A DNA stretch of 53,041 nucleotides from an uncultured Bryobacteraceae bacterium (GCA_955652915.1 CATPCJ010000079.1:1-53041); one strand, 5' to 3'; numbered from the stretch's first letter, positions 34,469 through 43,277 are shown. Numbers and translations are program-made. Notes: generated by a model from the letters alone, not told the origin.

Positions 34469-36378
34469 CTCGGCTTTTCGCGCTTCTGTGCGTCAATCGC
34501 GGCGAGCGCTTGCCGGGCGGCTTGCATTCCTGGATCGAACCGCAGCGCGGCCTCAAGCTGCGACCGTGCTTCTTCCAAACGCCCCAAGCTTACTAGTGCC
34601 GTTCCGAAATTCATGCGCAACTCAGGATCGGCGGGACGGAACACGATGGCTTCGTCATAGCGCTTCACCGCCAGCTCGAGATTTCCCGCTTTTAGAAACT
34701 GATCTCCCCACAACATGAACACCTCACCCAAGTGCTCGCGCGCGTTGCGGTCGCCGGGCCTTTCTCGAATCACTGTTTGGAATTCTTCGGCAGCCTGCTC
34801 CCATTCGCCGCCCGCAGCCAGCGCGCTCGCAAAATCATAGCGCGCATCCGTGAAATGGGAGTCGATTTCAAGTGCGCGTTGGAATTGCTCTTTTGCTTCC
34901 CGCACCTTCGACAGCGACATCAATGCAACCCCCAACTCGGTGGCCGCGATGACGTTGCGCGGAGCCGCTTTCCAGGCGCGTTCGAAATAGGGAACGGCTT
35001 CGGCAGCCTTGCCGCGGCTCAGAAGCAAGTCGCCAACGTTATAGTTGGGTAAAAAATCTCCGGGCGATCTTTCCAGACGCTGCCGCATCAGTGCCTCCAG
35101 CAACACGGGGCGCCGGTCGCCATTCCCCATCGGCAAGAGCTGCAGCCACAGGTTGCCCATCTCATCATCGGCGTGGCCGCCACCTCGAACGCGCTGCGGC
35201 GGCTTGTGCGGATTTCGGACATTAGCTTCGGAATTGTCGTAGTGAAAGCGCATGGTAATAACACTGCCGCGCGGCAACGTCACCGGACGCTTGAAATGAT
35301 AGACGCCTTGCCAATTCAAATCCCAATCCGGGATGCGGATGAGCCACTTGCGCGACCCGCCGGGCAAGGTAGCATAGCCTTCCAGCAGCTTTCCCAAATA
35401 GTGCGCGTGCGGATAAACCGCGAGCACCTGCACATCCATCGGGCATCGGAAGCTATCCCTCACCACGTAATCGCGCGCACCGGCGGGGATGTCGATCGAA
35501 GCATCCCGCTCGAGCTCCACCAGCATGGGGAATTTCGTCGGGGGCCTGTCGGTGAAATATAGTCCGATGGAAGGGTCCACGGTTTCGGTCTTGCCGTCAG
35601 GCCGCAGGTGAACATTGAAGACCATATCCATGCCGGGATCGGCGTGCCACGCAATGCCCTCCGGCTCAATATTGGGAGTGCTGCCAGGCTTCCACGCAAG
35701 GAACACGCCGTCCGGATCGAAGGTGTTCTCATCTACCGTCAGATCCATTCCCGGGAAACCCACGCCCGGCGTTTTCTCATTCTTGCGCGCGGAACCAGCG
35801 CGATCCACCAGCAGACTGGCATGATGAATTACCCGCGGAGCACCCGGCCGGATCTCCACCGCTTTCACCCAACGCGTCGAGTACAGCGGCACGGGTATGA
35901 CGAAATTCCAGAACACCTCGGGACCATCGGCGCTCAGTTGAAAAGGCTTCTGGACGTGGAGTATTAGATCGGGTTTCCCGAGTTTCCATTCCGGCTCAAC
36001 GGCGGCGGCTTGGGGTGAACCTGTAGACGCGCCGGCCGGTGATCCTTGTTGTACCCATTCCTGGATCAGCCGGATCTGCGCGGCTGTGAGCCGGCGCTCC
36101 TCGACGAAATCGCCGTATCCAGTCTCCGGCGGCCAGGGCGGCATGTAGCGGCGTTTGGCGACATCGGCGATTTGGTGCGCATGGCGTTTGACGTCCTCGT
36201 AAGTGAGCAGTGAAAACGGAGTCGACTCGCCCGGCTTATGGCATGGAGAGCAATTGCGGTAAACGATCGGCGCGACGTCGCGGTAAAAGGTGACTTGCGG
36301 CGCGGGAGCCGTTCGCTTTGTCTCCGCGGCAAAAACCGGAACCGCGAGAAGCAGAAGGCGGACGACAGGGCATCTCAT
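34465..36378 (-). CDS. Secreted cytochrome c / copper-monooxygenase-like / TPR fusion
   Basis: This 637-residue protein has three parts. A signal peptide (MRCPVVRLLLLAVPVFA) precedes a cytochrome-c-like segment with one haem motif CSPCH (43-47) and the usual KPGESTPFSLLTYEDVKRHA context. Residues ~125-430 resemble type II copper ascorbate-dependent monooxygenases (PHM/DBM): VIHHASLLVD, MVFNVHLRPDGK and VYPHAHYLGKLLEGYA supply histidines at the expected places, and ITMRFHYDNSEANVRNPHKP closes the domain. The last ~200 residues are TPRs. It starts a three-gene minus-strand unit with the TPR and FG-GAP lipoproteins, divergent from the TonB receptor. Hydroxylation of an imported or extracellular compound is possible, but copper ligands were judged by eye. 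Confidence 0.8.
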   Translation of the reverse strand: MRCPVVRLLLLAVPVFAAETKRTAPAPQVTFYRDVAPIVYRNCSPCHKPGESTPFSLLTYEDVKRHAHQIADVAKRRYMPPWPPETGYGDFVEERRLTAAQIRLIQEWVQQGSPAGASTGSPQAAAVEPEWKLGKPDLILHVQKPFQLSADGPEVFWNFVIPVPLYSTRWVKAVEIRPGAPRVIHHASLLVDRAGSARKNEKTPGVGFPGMDLTVDENTFDPDGVFLAWKPGSTPNIEPEGIAWHADPGMDMVFNVHLRPDGKTETVDPSIGLYFTDRPPTKFPMLVELERDASIDIPAGARDYVVRDSFRCPMDVQVLAVYPHAHYLGKLLEGYATLPGGSRKWLIRIPDWDLNWQGVYHFKRPVTLPRGSVITMRFHYDNSEANVRNPHKPPQRVRGGGHADDEMGNLWLQLLPMGNGDRRPVLLEALMRQRLERSPGDFLPNYNVGDLLLSRGKAAEAVPYFERAWKAAPRNVIAATELGVALMSLSKVREAKEQFQRALEIDSHFTDARYDFASALAAGGEWEQAAEEFQTVIRERPGDRNAREHLGEVFMLWGDQFLKAGNLELAVKRYDEAIVFRPADPELRMNFGTALVSLGRLEEARSQLEAALRFDPGMQAARQALAAIDAQKREKPR

Positions 36379-36432
36379 GCAGTCATCTCCTGTCCGACGT
36401 AATCCGGCTTACCGTGTGGAGCTGACACAACC

Positions 36433-36462
36433 TTCACAAACTAGACATTCACAAACTAGACC
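36433..36462. repeat. Tandem 15-bp direct repeat upstream of the receptor promoter
   Basis: TTCACAAACTAGAC occurs twice in direct tandem at a 15-bp period (36433 and 36448), ending 1 bp before the putative -35 box. Position and helical spacing are compatible with a regulator-binding site for one or both divergent genes. Confidence 0.6.
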
Positions 36463-36463
36463 C

Positions 36464-36493
36464 TTGCGGCTTTAGAGATTTCGAGTATATACT
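36464..36493 (+). promoter_or_regulatory. Putative sigma-70-type promoter of the TonB receptor gene
   Basis: TTGCGG (36464-36469), an 18-bp spacer and TATACT (36488-36493). The leader to the ATG would be about 35 nt and contains TAAGGGGG as ribosome-binding site, 5 nt before the start. Assigned by eye; housekeeping promoters in this phylum are poorly defined. Confidence 0.45.
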
Positions 36494-36534
36494 AACTTCA
36501 ATTTGGTTTTGGACTCTAGCGGGTAAGGGGGCAT

Positions 36535-39500
36535 ATGAAGTCTCGAATCCTCGTAGTCGCTCTTGTTTTCCTGTTGCCAACCATCGCGGTTGGGCAGGTT
36601 CTGTACGGCACATTAGTTGGCGCTGTTACCGATCCGCAGCAGGCCGCCGTCGTCGGCGCAACCGTATCTTTAAAAAATAACGCAACCGGGTATGCGGTCG
36701 AAGCCAAGACCACGGACCGCGGCGGATATGAAATCGCCAACATACCGCCGGGCGTCTACGACATCAGGATTTCTATGTCCGGATTCTCGACGTTCGAGGC
36801 GAAGGGCATAGACGTTCAGGCCAACAACATTGAACGCGTCGATGCGCCGCTGAGGCTGGGAAGCGTCAACGAAGTGGTCACGGTCGGCGCGGAAGTAGTG
36901 CAGTTGCAAACGGACAAGTCCGACCTGCACACCGATCTCTCGACCAAGCAGTTGACCGAAGTGCCGGTGGGCGGCTATCGGAATTTCCAATCGCTGCTGG
37001 ATCTGGTTCCGGGTACCACGCCCGCGCAGTTCCAGAATGCATCGACCGACTCTCCCGCTCGCTCGCTGACGTCTAACGTCAATGGCACCGCACGAAATTC
37101 GAACAATCTTCGAATCGATGGCGCGGCAAGCATTTTCACGTGGCTTCCGCATCACGCCTACTATGTCCCGCCGCTCGAATCGATAGAGGCCGTGAACATC
37201 TCGACGAACAATTTTGACGCCGAGCAAGGCATGGCTGGGGGCGCCGCCGTTTCAGTTGTCACGAAGTCCGGAACGAACCAGTATCACGGGACATTCTTTG
37301 AATACAATTCCAATAGCTATTGGGGCGCCAAAAACCTGTTCTTCAATCCCAATAGTCCGGCAGGGCCAAAAACGCCGCAGCGCATCGACAATCAGTACGG
37401 AGCGACTTTTGGCGGACCGATCATACACGACAAGCTGTTCTTTTTCGCGTCCTGGGAAGGCACCACCACGGCCGAGCGCGGCAATGGGCTGCTCAGCGTG
37501 CCGACGGCGCAGGTCCGCGGTGGAAACTTCAACGGGCTGGCTACGATTTACGATCCGTTTTCCAACAGCGATCCGACGAAGCGTACGCCGTACGCGAATA
37601 ACATGGTTCCACTCGACAAGATGAGCTCGCAGGCACTGACGTTGCTGGGCATGATTCCGCAGCCGAATAGCGGCGCGGGGCAGACGGCGAATTTCTTCGC
37701 GTCAGCGCCATACTACTTCAAACGGGACATGGTGGACGGAAAACTGAACTGGACGCCCCACTCGAAGATGAACGTGTTCGCCAAATACAGTGTCATGCTT
37801 TCGCCAGTCACGGCAAGCGCTCCGTTAGGGCAGGCCCTGGGTGCATATCCAGGCGGCGCGGCCGGAGATGCCGGCATCGGCACCGGTCACAACCATACCG
37901 ATATCTACGGCGGCGGGATCAGCTATGTCATCACGCCGACGCTCCTCTTGGATGCTACTTATGGGGCCACCAGGATGCACCACGACACCACTGGCCCGGA
38001 TTTTGGAAAGAACATTGGCCTTGATGTCCTCAAGATTCCCGGCACCAACGGCCCCGACCCACGGCAGAGCGGGTTCCCGATTTTTAATATCAGCGGCTAT
38101 ACCTCGCTCGGCAACGTGAACAACTGGAGCCCCGTGGTACGCAACGACCAGTTGTACACTTACAGCGCCAATCTGAATTGGAACAAGGGATCGCACAGCA
38201 TACGGTTTGGGGCAGATCTGCTGCAGCACCATATGAATCACTTCCAGCCCGAGATCGGTGGCTGGAGCCCGCGCGGCGGATTTAATTTCGTCTCCGGACC
38301 AACGGCCCTCAGTGGCGGACCGTCGCCGAACAACTTCAACGCATTTGCGTCCTTCCTGCTGGGATTGGCCGGCTCCATGGGCAAGTCCTATCAGTTTTAC
38401 GATCCGATGCAGACACGCGAATTGCAGCAGGGATACTATATACGCGATAACTGGCAGGTATCGCGCAAGCTCAGCGTCAACCTGGGTCTGAGGTTGGAGC
38501 ATTTTCCGATTATGAACCGCGGCCAGTACGGCATTGAGCGGTACGATCTCGACACCAACAAGGTGCTGATTGGAGATCGAGGAAACGTCCCGCGCGATGC
38601 GGGAACACAAGCCATCCCCGTGATGTTCGGGCCGCGTGTTGGACTCGCATACCGCTTCGGCGAAAAGACGGTTTTTCGCGCAGGCTTCGGCATCACCAAC
38701 GATCCCTATCCCATGAGCCGACCGCTTCGCAGTCCGTATCCGGCCGTGATCTCCGACGAATATCAGCCAACCAGTTCGTTTCTATGGGCGGGAACTCTCG
38801 CTACTGGCATTCCGGCCGTCAAGTTCCCGGACCTGTCGACCGGTGTAGTCGATATCCCAAATACGGTTACGACCAACACCCTGCTTCCCGGCAAGTTTCG
38901 TCGCGGGTACATCGAATCCTTCAATTTGACGATACAGCGTGAACTCGGCGGTGGGTTCGTTCTGCAAACGGGTTATGTTGGGACGCGCTCGATTCGTCAG
39001 GCTGTGACGTACTTCGAGTACAATGCCGGTCTTATTCCAGGCGCTGGATCCGCCGGCCGTCCACTTTTCTCGAAGTTTGGCGTGAACGTTGCCCGGAGCC
39101 TGTTCATTCCGATGGCGACCAACCGCTACGACGCCTGGCAATCGAATCTGACGAAGCGTTTCGCGAAGGGTTTGTTCCTGACAGCTTCGTACACCTGGTC
39201 GAAGTCGATCGGCATCAATGCGGGAAACAGCGATAGCGGACTACGGTTCTACGTTCCCAGCCAATATTCCACGAATCGCGCAGTCTCCGACTTCGATCGC
39301 ACCCACTCCTTCGTGGCAGCGGCAAGTTATGAGCTGCCGTTCGGTAAAGGCAAGCCGTACGCTAGCAGTGGACCGGCTGCGTGGATCTTGGGTAGCTGGC
39401 AGCTTACTCCGAACATCTCCTGGTACTCCGGAAGGCCATTCATCGTTACCGCCGACGGTTCTTCTTTGAACGCACCGCAGAATACTCAGGTTGCGGATCA

Positions 39501-39852
39501 GATTCGCGCTAACGTAACGCAATTGGGCGGTGTGGGCCTCGGACTACCCTTCTACGATCCGACTGCTTTCGCGCCAGTAAATACAGCGCGTTTCGGCAAC
39601 ATGGGGCTGAATGCGCTTCGCGGTCCCCAGCTTTTCAATACCAACCTGGGGATTCTGCGAAGGTTCACGCTAACGGAAAGAGTGCAGCTCCAGTTGCGCG
39701 GCGAAGCTTTGAACTTGACTAACACGCCGTCGCTCAATCAACCGAACTCGAGTGTGAGTACGCCATCGAATTTCATGGCGATCACGAGTACGATCACTAC
39801 CGCGACCAGTCCGCAGCGCACCATGCGCTTTGGCCTGCGGCTCTCGTTCTGA
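36535..39852 (+). CDS. Oar-like TonB-dependent receptor with carboxypeptidase-regulatory domain
   Basis: The 1105-residue protein has a signal peptide (MKSRILVVALVFLLPTIAVG). Residues ~22-110 are a carboxypeptidase-regulatory-like (CarboxypepD_reg) domain: GTLVGAVTDPQQAAVVGATV, YEIANIPPGVYDIRISMSGF. A plug region follows with NVNGTARNSNNLRIDGAAS and AVSVVTKSGTNQYHGTFFEY, then a large outer-membrane barrel. The sequence ends with an aromatic residue (RFGLRLSF), as outer-membrane barrel proteins do. This is the common acidobacterial Oar/OmpA-related receptor, thought to take up or bind large polymers with TonB energy. It is divergent from the cytochrome/copper/TPR operon and shares a 156-bp control region with it, so coordinated use is likely. 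Confidence 0.93.
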   Translation: MKSRILVVALVFLLPTIAVGQVLYGTLVGAVTDPQQAAVVGATVSLKNNATGYAVEAKTTDRGGYEIANIPPGVYDIRISMSGFSTFEAKGIDVQANNIERVDAPLRLGSVNEVVTVGAEVVQLQTDKSDLHTDLSTKQLTEVPVGGYRNFQSLLDLVPGTTPAQFQNASTDSPARSLTSNVNGTARNSNNLRIDGAASIFTWLPHHAYYVPPLESIEAVNISTNNFDAEQGMAGGAAVSVVTKSGTNQYHGTFFEYNSNSYWGAKNLFFNPNSPAGPKTPQRIDNQYGATFGGPIIHDKLFFFASWEGTTTAERGNGLLSVPTAQVRGGNFNGLATIYDPFSNSDPTKRTPYANNMVPLDKMSSQALTLLGMIPQPNSGAGQTANFFASAPYYFKRDMVDGKLNWTPHSKMNVFAKYSVMLSPVTASAPLGQALGAYPGGAAGDAGIGTGHNHTDIYGGGISYVITPTLLLDATYGATRMHHDTTGPDFGKNIGLDVLKIPGTNGPDPRQSGFPIFNISGYTSLGNVNNWSPVVRNDQLYTYSANLNWNKGSHSIRFGADLLQHHMNHFQPEIGGWSPRGGFNFVSGPTALSGGPSPNNFNAFASFLLGLAGSMGKSYQFYDPMQTRELQQGYYIRDNWQVSRKLSVNLGLRLEHFPIMNRGQYGIERYDLDTNKVLIGDRGNVPRDAGTQAIPVMFGPRVGLAYRFGEKTVFRAGFGITNDPYPMSRPLRSPYPAVISDEYQPTSSFLWAGTLATGIPAVKFPDLSTGVVDIPNTVTTNTLLPGKFRRGYIESFNLTIQRELGGGFVLQTGYVGTRSIRQAVTYFEYNAGLIPGAGSAGRPLFSKFGVNVARSLFIPMATNRYDAWQSNLTKRFAKGLFLTASYTWSKSIGINAGNSDSGLRFYVPSQYSTNRAVSDFDRTHSFVAAASYELPFGKGKPYASSGPAAWILGSWQLTPNISWYSGRPFIVTADGSSLNAPQNTQVADQIRANVTQLGGVGLGLPFYDPTAFAPVNTARFGNMGLNALRGPQLFNTNLGILRRFTLTERVQLQLRGEALNLTNTPSLNQPNSSVSTPSNFMAITSTITTATSPQRTMRFGLRLSF

Positions 39853-39867
39853 CGGCGAACAGAAGAA

Positions 39868-40422
39868 CTATCTGATATCGGCGAGAGAACAGCCGATCGC
39901 GGGGCTGCTGGTCTCCATGACCGGCTGTCCCGCGAGAGCGGTTCGCAATGCGTTTTCCAGGTCGTGGCGAGTGGGCCGATTCATCGCTTTGCCGAAAGAG
40001 AGGTAGCGGTTGTCGATGCGGCCGTGGTAGAGCAATTCGCCGCGAGCCGAAAAGATCGCCGCTTCCGGTGTGACGTGGACTTTGCCCATTTTCACCAGGG
40101 CATGCTTTGGATCGCGCAAGGCCGGCACCGTATAGCGGTAATCGCTGAGGTGCTTCTGAATCGCGTCGGCACTCTCGCCGGCATCCGGGTACACCAAATA
40201 GTACTCGACTCGTGACGCGTAGGCATTATAAAGGCGCTCGATTTCCGGTGCGTATCGATTGGCGATTGGGCAATCGGTTCGCACAAAAATGAGCACCGCT
40301 GGGTTCGAGCTGCTTGCGTCGAAGAGTTGCACCGGGCGGCCGGCGACGTCGGTCGTCGTTATCTGCGCGGTCGCGATGCTGGCGGCCATCAGCATAGCCG
40401 GGAGTAAGGCCAGGGTTGACAT
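39868..40422 (-). CDS. Secreted redoxin-like (thioredoxin-fold) protein with a single active-site Cys
   Basis: From the ATG (one codon after a TTG) it has about 184 residues: a signal peptide (MSTLALLPAMLMAASIATA), then TDVAGRPVQLFD and PAVLIFVRTDCPIANRYAPE, where Cys51 occupies the first position of the thioredoxin active site, with no second Cys (CPIA). PEAAIFSARGELLYHGRIDN is the cis-Pro/central strand region. This form is widespread in Acidobacteria and Planctomycetes beside cytochrome or copper proteins, and the lone Cys suggests peroxiredoxin-like or metal/thiol handling rather than disulfide exchange. It is convergent with the TonB receptor, 15 bp apart. Shine-Dalgarno-like GAGAAG lies about 4 nt upstream. 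Confidence 0.8.
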   Translation of the reverse strand: MSTLALLPAMLMAASIATAQITTTDVAGRPVQLFDASSSNPAVLIFVRTDCPIANRYAPEIERLYNAYASRVEYYLVYPDAGESADAIQKHLSDYRYTVPALRDPKHALVKMGKVHVTPEAAIFSARGELLYHGRIDNRYLSFGKAMNRPTRHDLENALRTALAGQPVMETSSPAIGCSLADIR

Positions 40423-40599
40423 CAACTTCTCTTCACGATATCCAATACTGCGGGGTAGTGGGCTTGGTTTTCACACCAGCGGCCATCGAGAATGTTCCGA
40501 AGCGTTATGCCGGCGTCACCAATCCCCACGAGCTTCGCGCAGAAGGGGATAAGGCGAGTGCTGGACCGCGGGTCTGGCGACGGACGACCGTGCGCTAAC

Positions 40600-41020
40600 G
40601 TTTGATGAAATGTGACCAGCAGCTGCGCCACCGCATCCTTTTCGGCTGCTTGTTCCACCGCTCTATCCAACTCTCCGATCTTTTGCTCCAGATCAATCCA
40701 GCAAGCTCAGCAGTTCCGCTCGCGGGCGTGCGGTCCATCCCCACAACGGCAACTCTTCCAGCAGCTTCCTCCCGGCATTGCTCCATAGCTTCCCATTCCG
40801 CTGCACTCCTTGATTCAGCGCCAGATGTTGCAACTGGTTCTTCACCTGGGCCCTCATCCGTACCAGCTTGTGCCGATGCAGGAGCAACTGTCGCACATCT
40901 CGCTGTTCCAAACTCGGTATCCATAGCCGCGGAAACCATCCTTCTTCCAATAAGCGCAGCGACAGCTCCGCGTCGCGCGGTCCGTATCGGAGTGGTCCCT
41001 TCCCGGCGAACACGCTCGAT
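40600..41020 (-). mobile_element. Degenerate IS110-family transposase fragment
   Basis: In minus-strand frames I read YGPRDAELSLRLLEEGWFPR, LWIPSLEQRDVRQLLLHRHK and LVRMRAQVKNQLQHLALNQG, characteristic of the middle of IS110/IS1111 DEDD transposases. The frame then stops (LLSLLD, TGA at about 40693), and the expected continuation LEQKIGELDRAVEQAAEKD resumes in another frame, so there is at least one frameshift. The N-terminal DEDD part and the C-terminal serine domain are missing. No terminal repeats were found, which is normal for IS110. It abuts and truncates the GVTGHR gene. About 180 bp between this and the redoxin start show nothing further recognisable. Confidence 0.75.
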
Positions 41021-41182
41021 GCACTGGCGCGACTCGCCGGAAAACAAATTGTCGAGTTCTCTTTCGATTGCCTTTATGATCGGAGCCTCCGTCGCCGGCC
41101 CATCAGACAGGCTCCGATGACCAGTCACGCCCAGGCGGATGCGGTACGGAATTGCTTCGAAGTTAGCCACCTGGGATTTCAC
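41020..41182 (-). pseudogene. Truncated GVTGHR (SLOG-like) gene, N-terminal ~50 codons
   Basis: A GTG with AAGGG a few bases upstream opens a frame reading VKSQVANFEAIPYRIRLGVT, then GHRSLSDGPATEAPIIKAIE. The GVTGHR strand-loop motif preceded by a basic residue marks the first strand and nucleotide loop of Rossmann-like SLOG proteins often found with TIR or other effectors. After about 50 codons (RELDNLF) the frame runs into IS110 sequence, so the rest of the domain is lost. It lies 190 bp downstream of the TIR-glycosyltransferase gene on the same strand, probably once in one operon. The family name is a by-eye judgement from a short motif. Confidence 0.5.
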
Positions 41183-41372
41183 CGTGACCCTTGTTTAGCA
41201 CATTGAAGCGTGTTCAAAAACAGAGCCTGATGCTATGACGCGCCCGTCGATGGCCCAGATTTGCGCACGATCCGAATTATTGTTTCTTCCACTTTCAGGG
41301 AGATGCACGCCGAGCGGGACCGCTTGGTTGACGTCGATCTGCGATGGGGCGAAACCGGCTGAAGTGGCTGAC

Positions 41373-43277
41373 TCAAAGCTGCGGTAGCGGCCCATGGAGA
41401 TGGGCTTGCACGAGTTCCCCGATTCCAAGGCGATTTGCAAGCGCCATGCGTTCAGGGGCCAAAGCCGGAAACTTCCCCACAAGCCGCGCTTCGTTGCGGG
41501 CGTGTTCCTTTGCCCGGGTTTTGTCATCGAAAGTGTGAGCGATGTGCACCGCGTAAGCGCCTTTTCTGGACAACATTCTGACGCGCATCCCCCTTTCAAG
41601 ATGTAGCCGGTAGGCCAGATCCGTTTCTTCCGTGCCCCAACCCTCGTAGGTATCATCCCAATTCCCAACTTCCAAAACGTCATTTCGCGCGGCCGACCAA
41701 CATCTGCTCCTAACATTTCGCCAAGACAGGCTGTCGCTTAATTCCCTGCTGCCAGAGCGCGATAGCGTTGCGGAATCGTGCCAAGAACGAAGGATTCCGG
41801 CGGCCGAAAATGAAGAAAGCCCCGGCAGAGGCTCAGCCGACGCTGCAAGCGTTTTTACCACCCACCCGTAGGTGAGCGCTCCAGGGGATTCGGGCGGTTG
41901 AATCTCGACATCAGGCACCAGGAGGGAAAGGCACCCTTCGGCATCGTTACGCTCCTGCCACCAAGCGACCACCTCCTCGACCACACCAGGCCCGAGGATA
42001 GAATCGCCGTCGACATATAGAAGCACGCCGGGACGGGCCATTGCGGTGCCGACGCGTCGACATTGGGCTCTTCGCGCCAACCCTCGGGGTGACGGAGGAA
42101 GGCACACGTGATAAGCAAGCCTGAATCGATTCTCAAGACTTGCAAAACCAGCGTAGGGCGTATCTTCGACCACGATCACCTCGTCGGGCCTCCGAGTCTG
42201 TCGATGAATCGATTCAAGGCAGGCCGTAATCGCTTGGTTCTCAGCATACGTAACCACCACTATCGACAACGACGGTTCGTGCGCCGGCTCTGGCACCCGA
42301 AAAATAGATTGGAACTCTCTTCTATGCCGGGCGCTTGAGGATTCCCCATAGACGCATTGCTGCTGTACATTCTCCAGTAGGACTGACAGACCTTCGGTGT
42401 TGCCGACTTGAGAGAGATCGTGGATTAGGCATAGATAATTGAAAAGGCGCTTATGGTCAATGGCCGAAACTATATTTTCGATTCTCGCAAAGGCTTGCGA
42501 CGGCGATTCGGTAGCGAGCAGCGTGCTCCCAGCCGCTGCTTGGAACAACCGTTGCGCAATAGCTGAAAGGGATTTTCGAAGGGTGGCCACGCGAGCCCTG
42601 CCTCCGGCCGGAGTCTCTAGCTTTTCAGTGTCGGGCGTTTGGCCGGCGGTGAGAGCATTGGGTCCTTTGGGCGCGACGAATAGGTGGGTATCCGCAAGCG
42701 GGGGCGCACCCGAGCTGGCGGTCCAAAGAAAACAGTTCTCCAGAGAGAAGTCTTCAAGCCACGTATCGGTCGTCACATGGCGTTGAATCGCCGCAACGAT
42801 ACCACGAAGGAGCTCGGCACATAACTGCAGGTCCACATTTCTGCGTTCTAGCGCCGTCTTGAGGCTCGCAACTCTTCCATTGCAACCGGAAAAGGCTCTG
42901 ATGGTGCCTTCTATAGCTGGAGCCAACGATTCTGACGCGTCTACTGCGAGGAGCTCGTTAAGTTCCGGCCAAGGCGAGGAGTTAGGGACACCGGTGATGT
43001 AGACTGCGCAGATTCTGCGCTCCCAATGTATTGCCCACCGAAATTCACGTTTCGTCCACTCGGATGCCAGACCATCTGGCGTGGCAACCAAGACAAACAC
43101 GTCCGCCCTGGCGACGGCTTGTTCCAAAGCGGACGGAAGGCGGTCTCCCATTCGGAGGCCTTCCTCATCAAGGAAAACCTTGACCCCAATGCTTTGGAGC
43201 TCCACAGTGACCCACGACGCGAGGGAACGGTCCTCGTGAGCATACGAAATGAATGCCGAAGGAGACACGATCAGCAA
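41373..43277 (-). CDS. TIR domain fused to a GT-A glycosyltransferase
   Basis: The protein has 634 residues without a signal peptide. Residues 8-130 are a TIR domain: SAFISYAHEDRSLASWV (first strand and box 1), VFLDEEGLRMGDRL (BB loop) and SEWTKREF (72-79), in which Ser72, Trp74 and Glu78 match the SEWxxxE NADase motif. Residues ~135-333 are mostly helical and unassigned. Residues 336-560 are a GT2-type GT-A fold: SLSIVVVTYAENQAITACLE, VDGDS (DxD, Asp423/Asp425) and WDDTYEGWGTEETDLAYRLH, the WGxEExD motif of galactosyltransferase/GalNAc-transferase C-termini (547-554). A likely metal His occurs in YAVHIAH (575-581). The start is TTG at 43277 or GTG at 43268. The fusion of NAD-cleaving and sugar-transferring modules points to defence or signalling, by inference only. 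Confidence 0.88.
   Translation of the reverse strand: MLIVSPSAFISYAHEDRSLASWVTVELQSIGVKVFLDEEGLRMGDRLPSALEQAVARADVFVLVATPDGLASEWTKREFRWAIHWERRICAVYITGVPNSSPWPELNELLAVDASESLAPAIEGTIRAFSGCNGRVASLKTALERRNVDLQLCAELLRGIVAAIQRHVTTDTWLEDFSLENCFLWTASSGAPPLADTHLFVAPKGPNALTAGQTPDTEKLETPAGGRARVATLRKSLSAIAQRLFQAAAGSTLLATESPSQAFARIENIVSAIDHKRLFNYLCLIHDLSQVGNTEGLSVLLENVQQQCVYGESSSARHRREFQSIFRVPEPAHEPSLSIVVVTYAENQAITACLESIHRQTRRPDEVIVVEDTPYAGFASLENRFRLAYHVCLPPSPRGLARRAQCRRVGTAMARPGVLLYVDGDSILGPGVVEEVVAWWQERNDAEGCLSLLVPDVEIQPPESPGALTYGWVVKTLAASAEPLPGLSSFSAAGILRSWHDSATLSRSGSRELSDSLSWRNVRSRCWSAARNDVLEVGNWDDTYEGWGTEETDLAYRLHLERGMRVRMLSRKGAYAVHIAHTFDDKTRAKEHARNEARLVGKFPALAPERMALANRLGIGELVQAHLHGPLPQL

Noticed and set aside
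34270..34718. Plus-strand frames over the start of the TPR operon
   Set aside because: They are antisense to TPR genes and consist partly of repeat B.
40595..41182. Single 195-codon reading of the GVTGHR fragment and the IS110 region
   Set aside because: Only the first ~50 codons look like protein; afterwards the true transposase similarity is in a different frame, so the long frame is a chance fusion.
41195..41716. Minus-strand frame of 173 codons across the end of the TIR-glycosyltransferase gene
   Set aside because: Most of it overlaps conserved glycosyltransferase sequence in another frame; the last ~55 codons have no recognisable motif.
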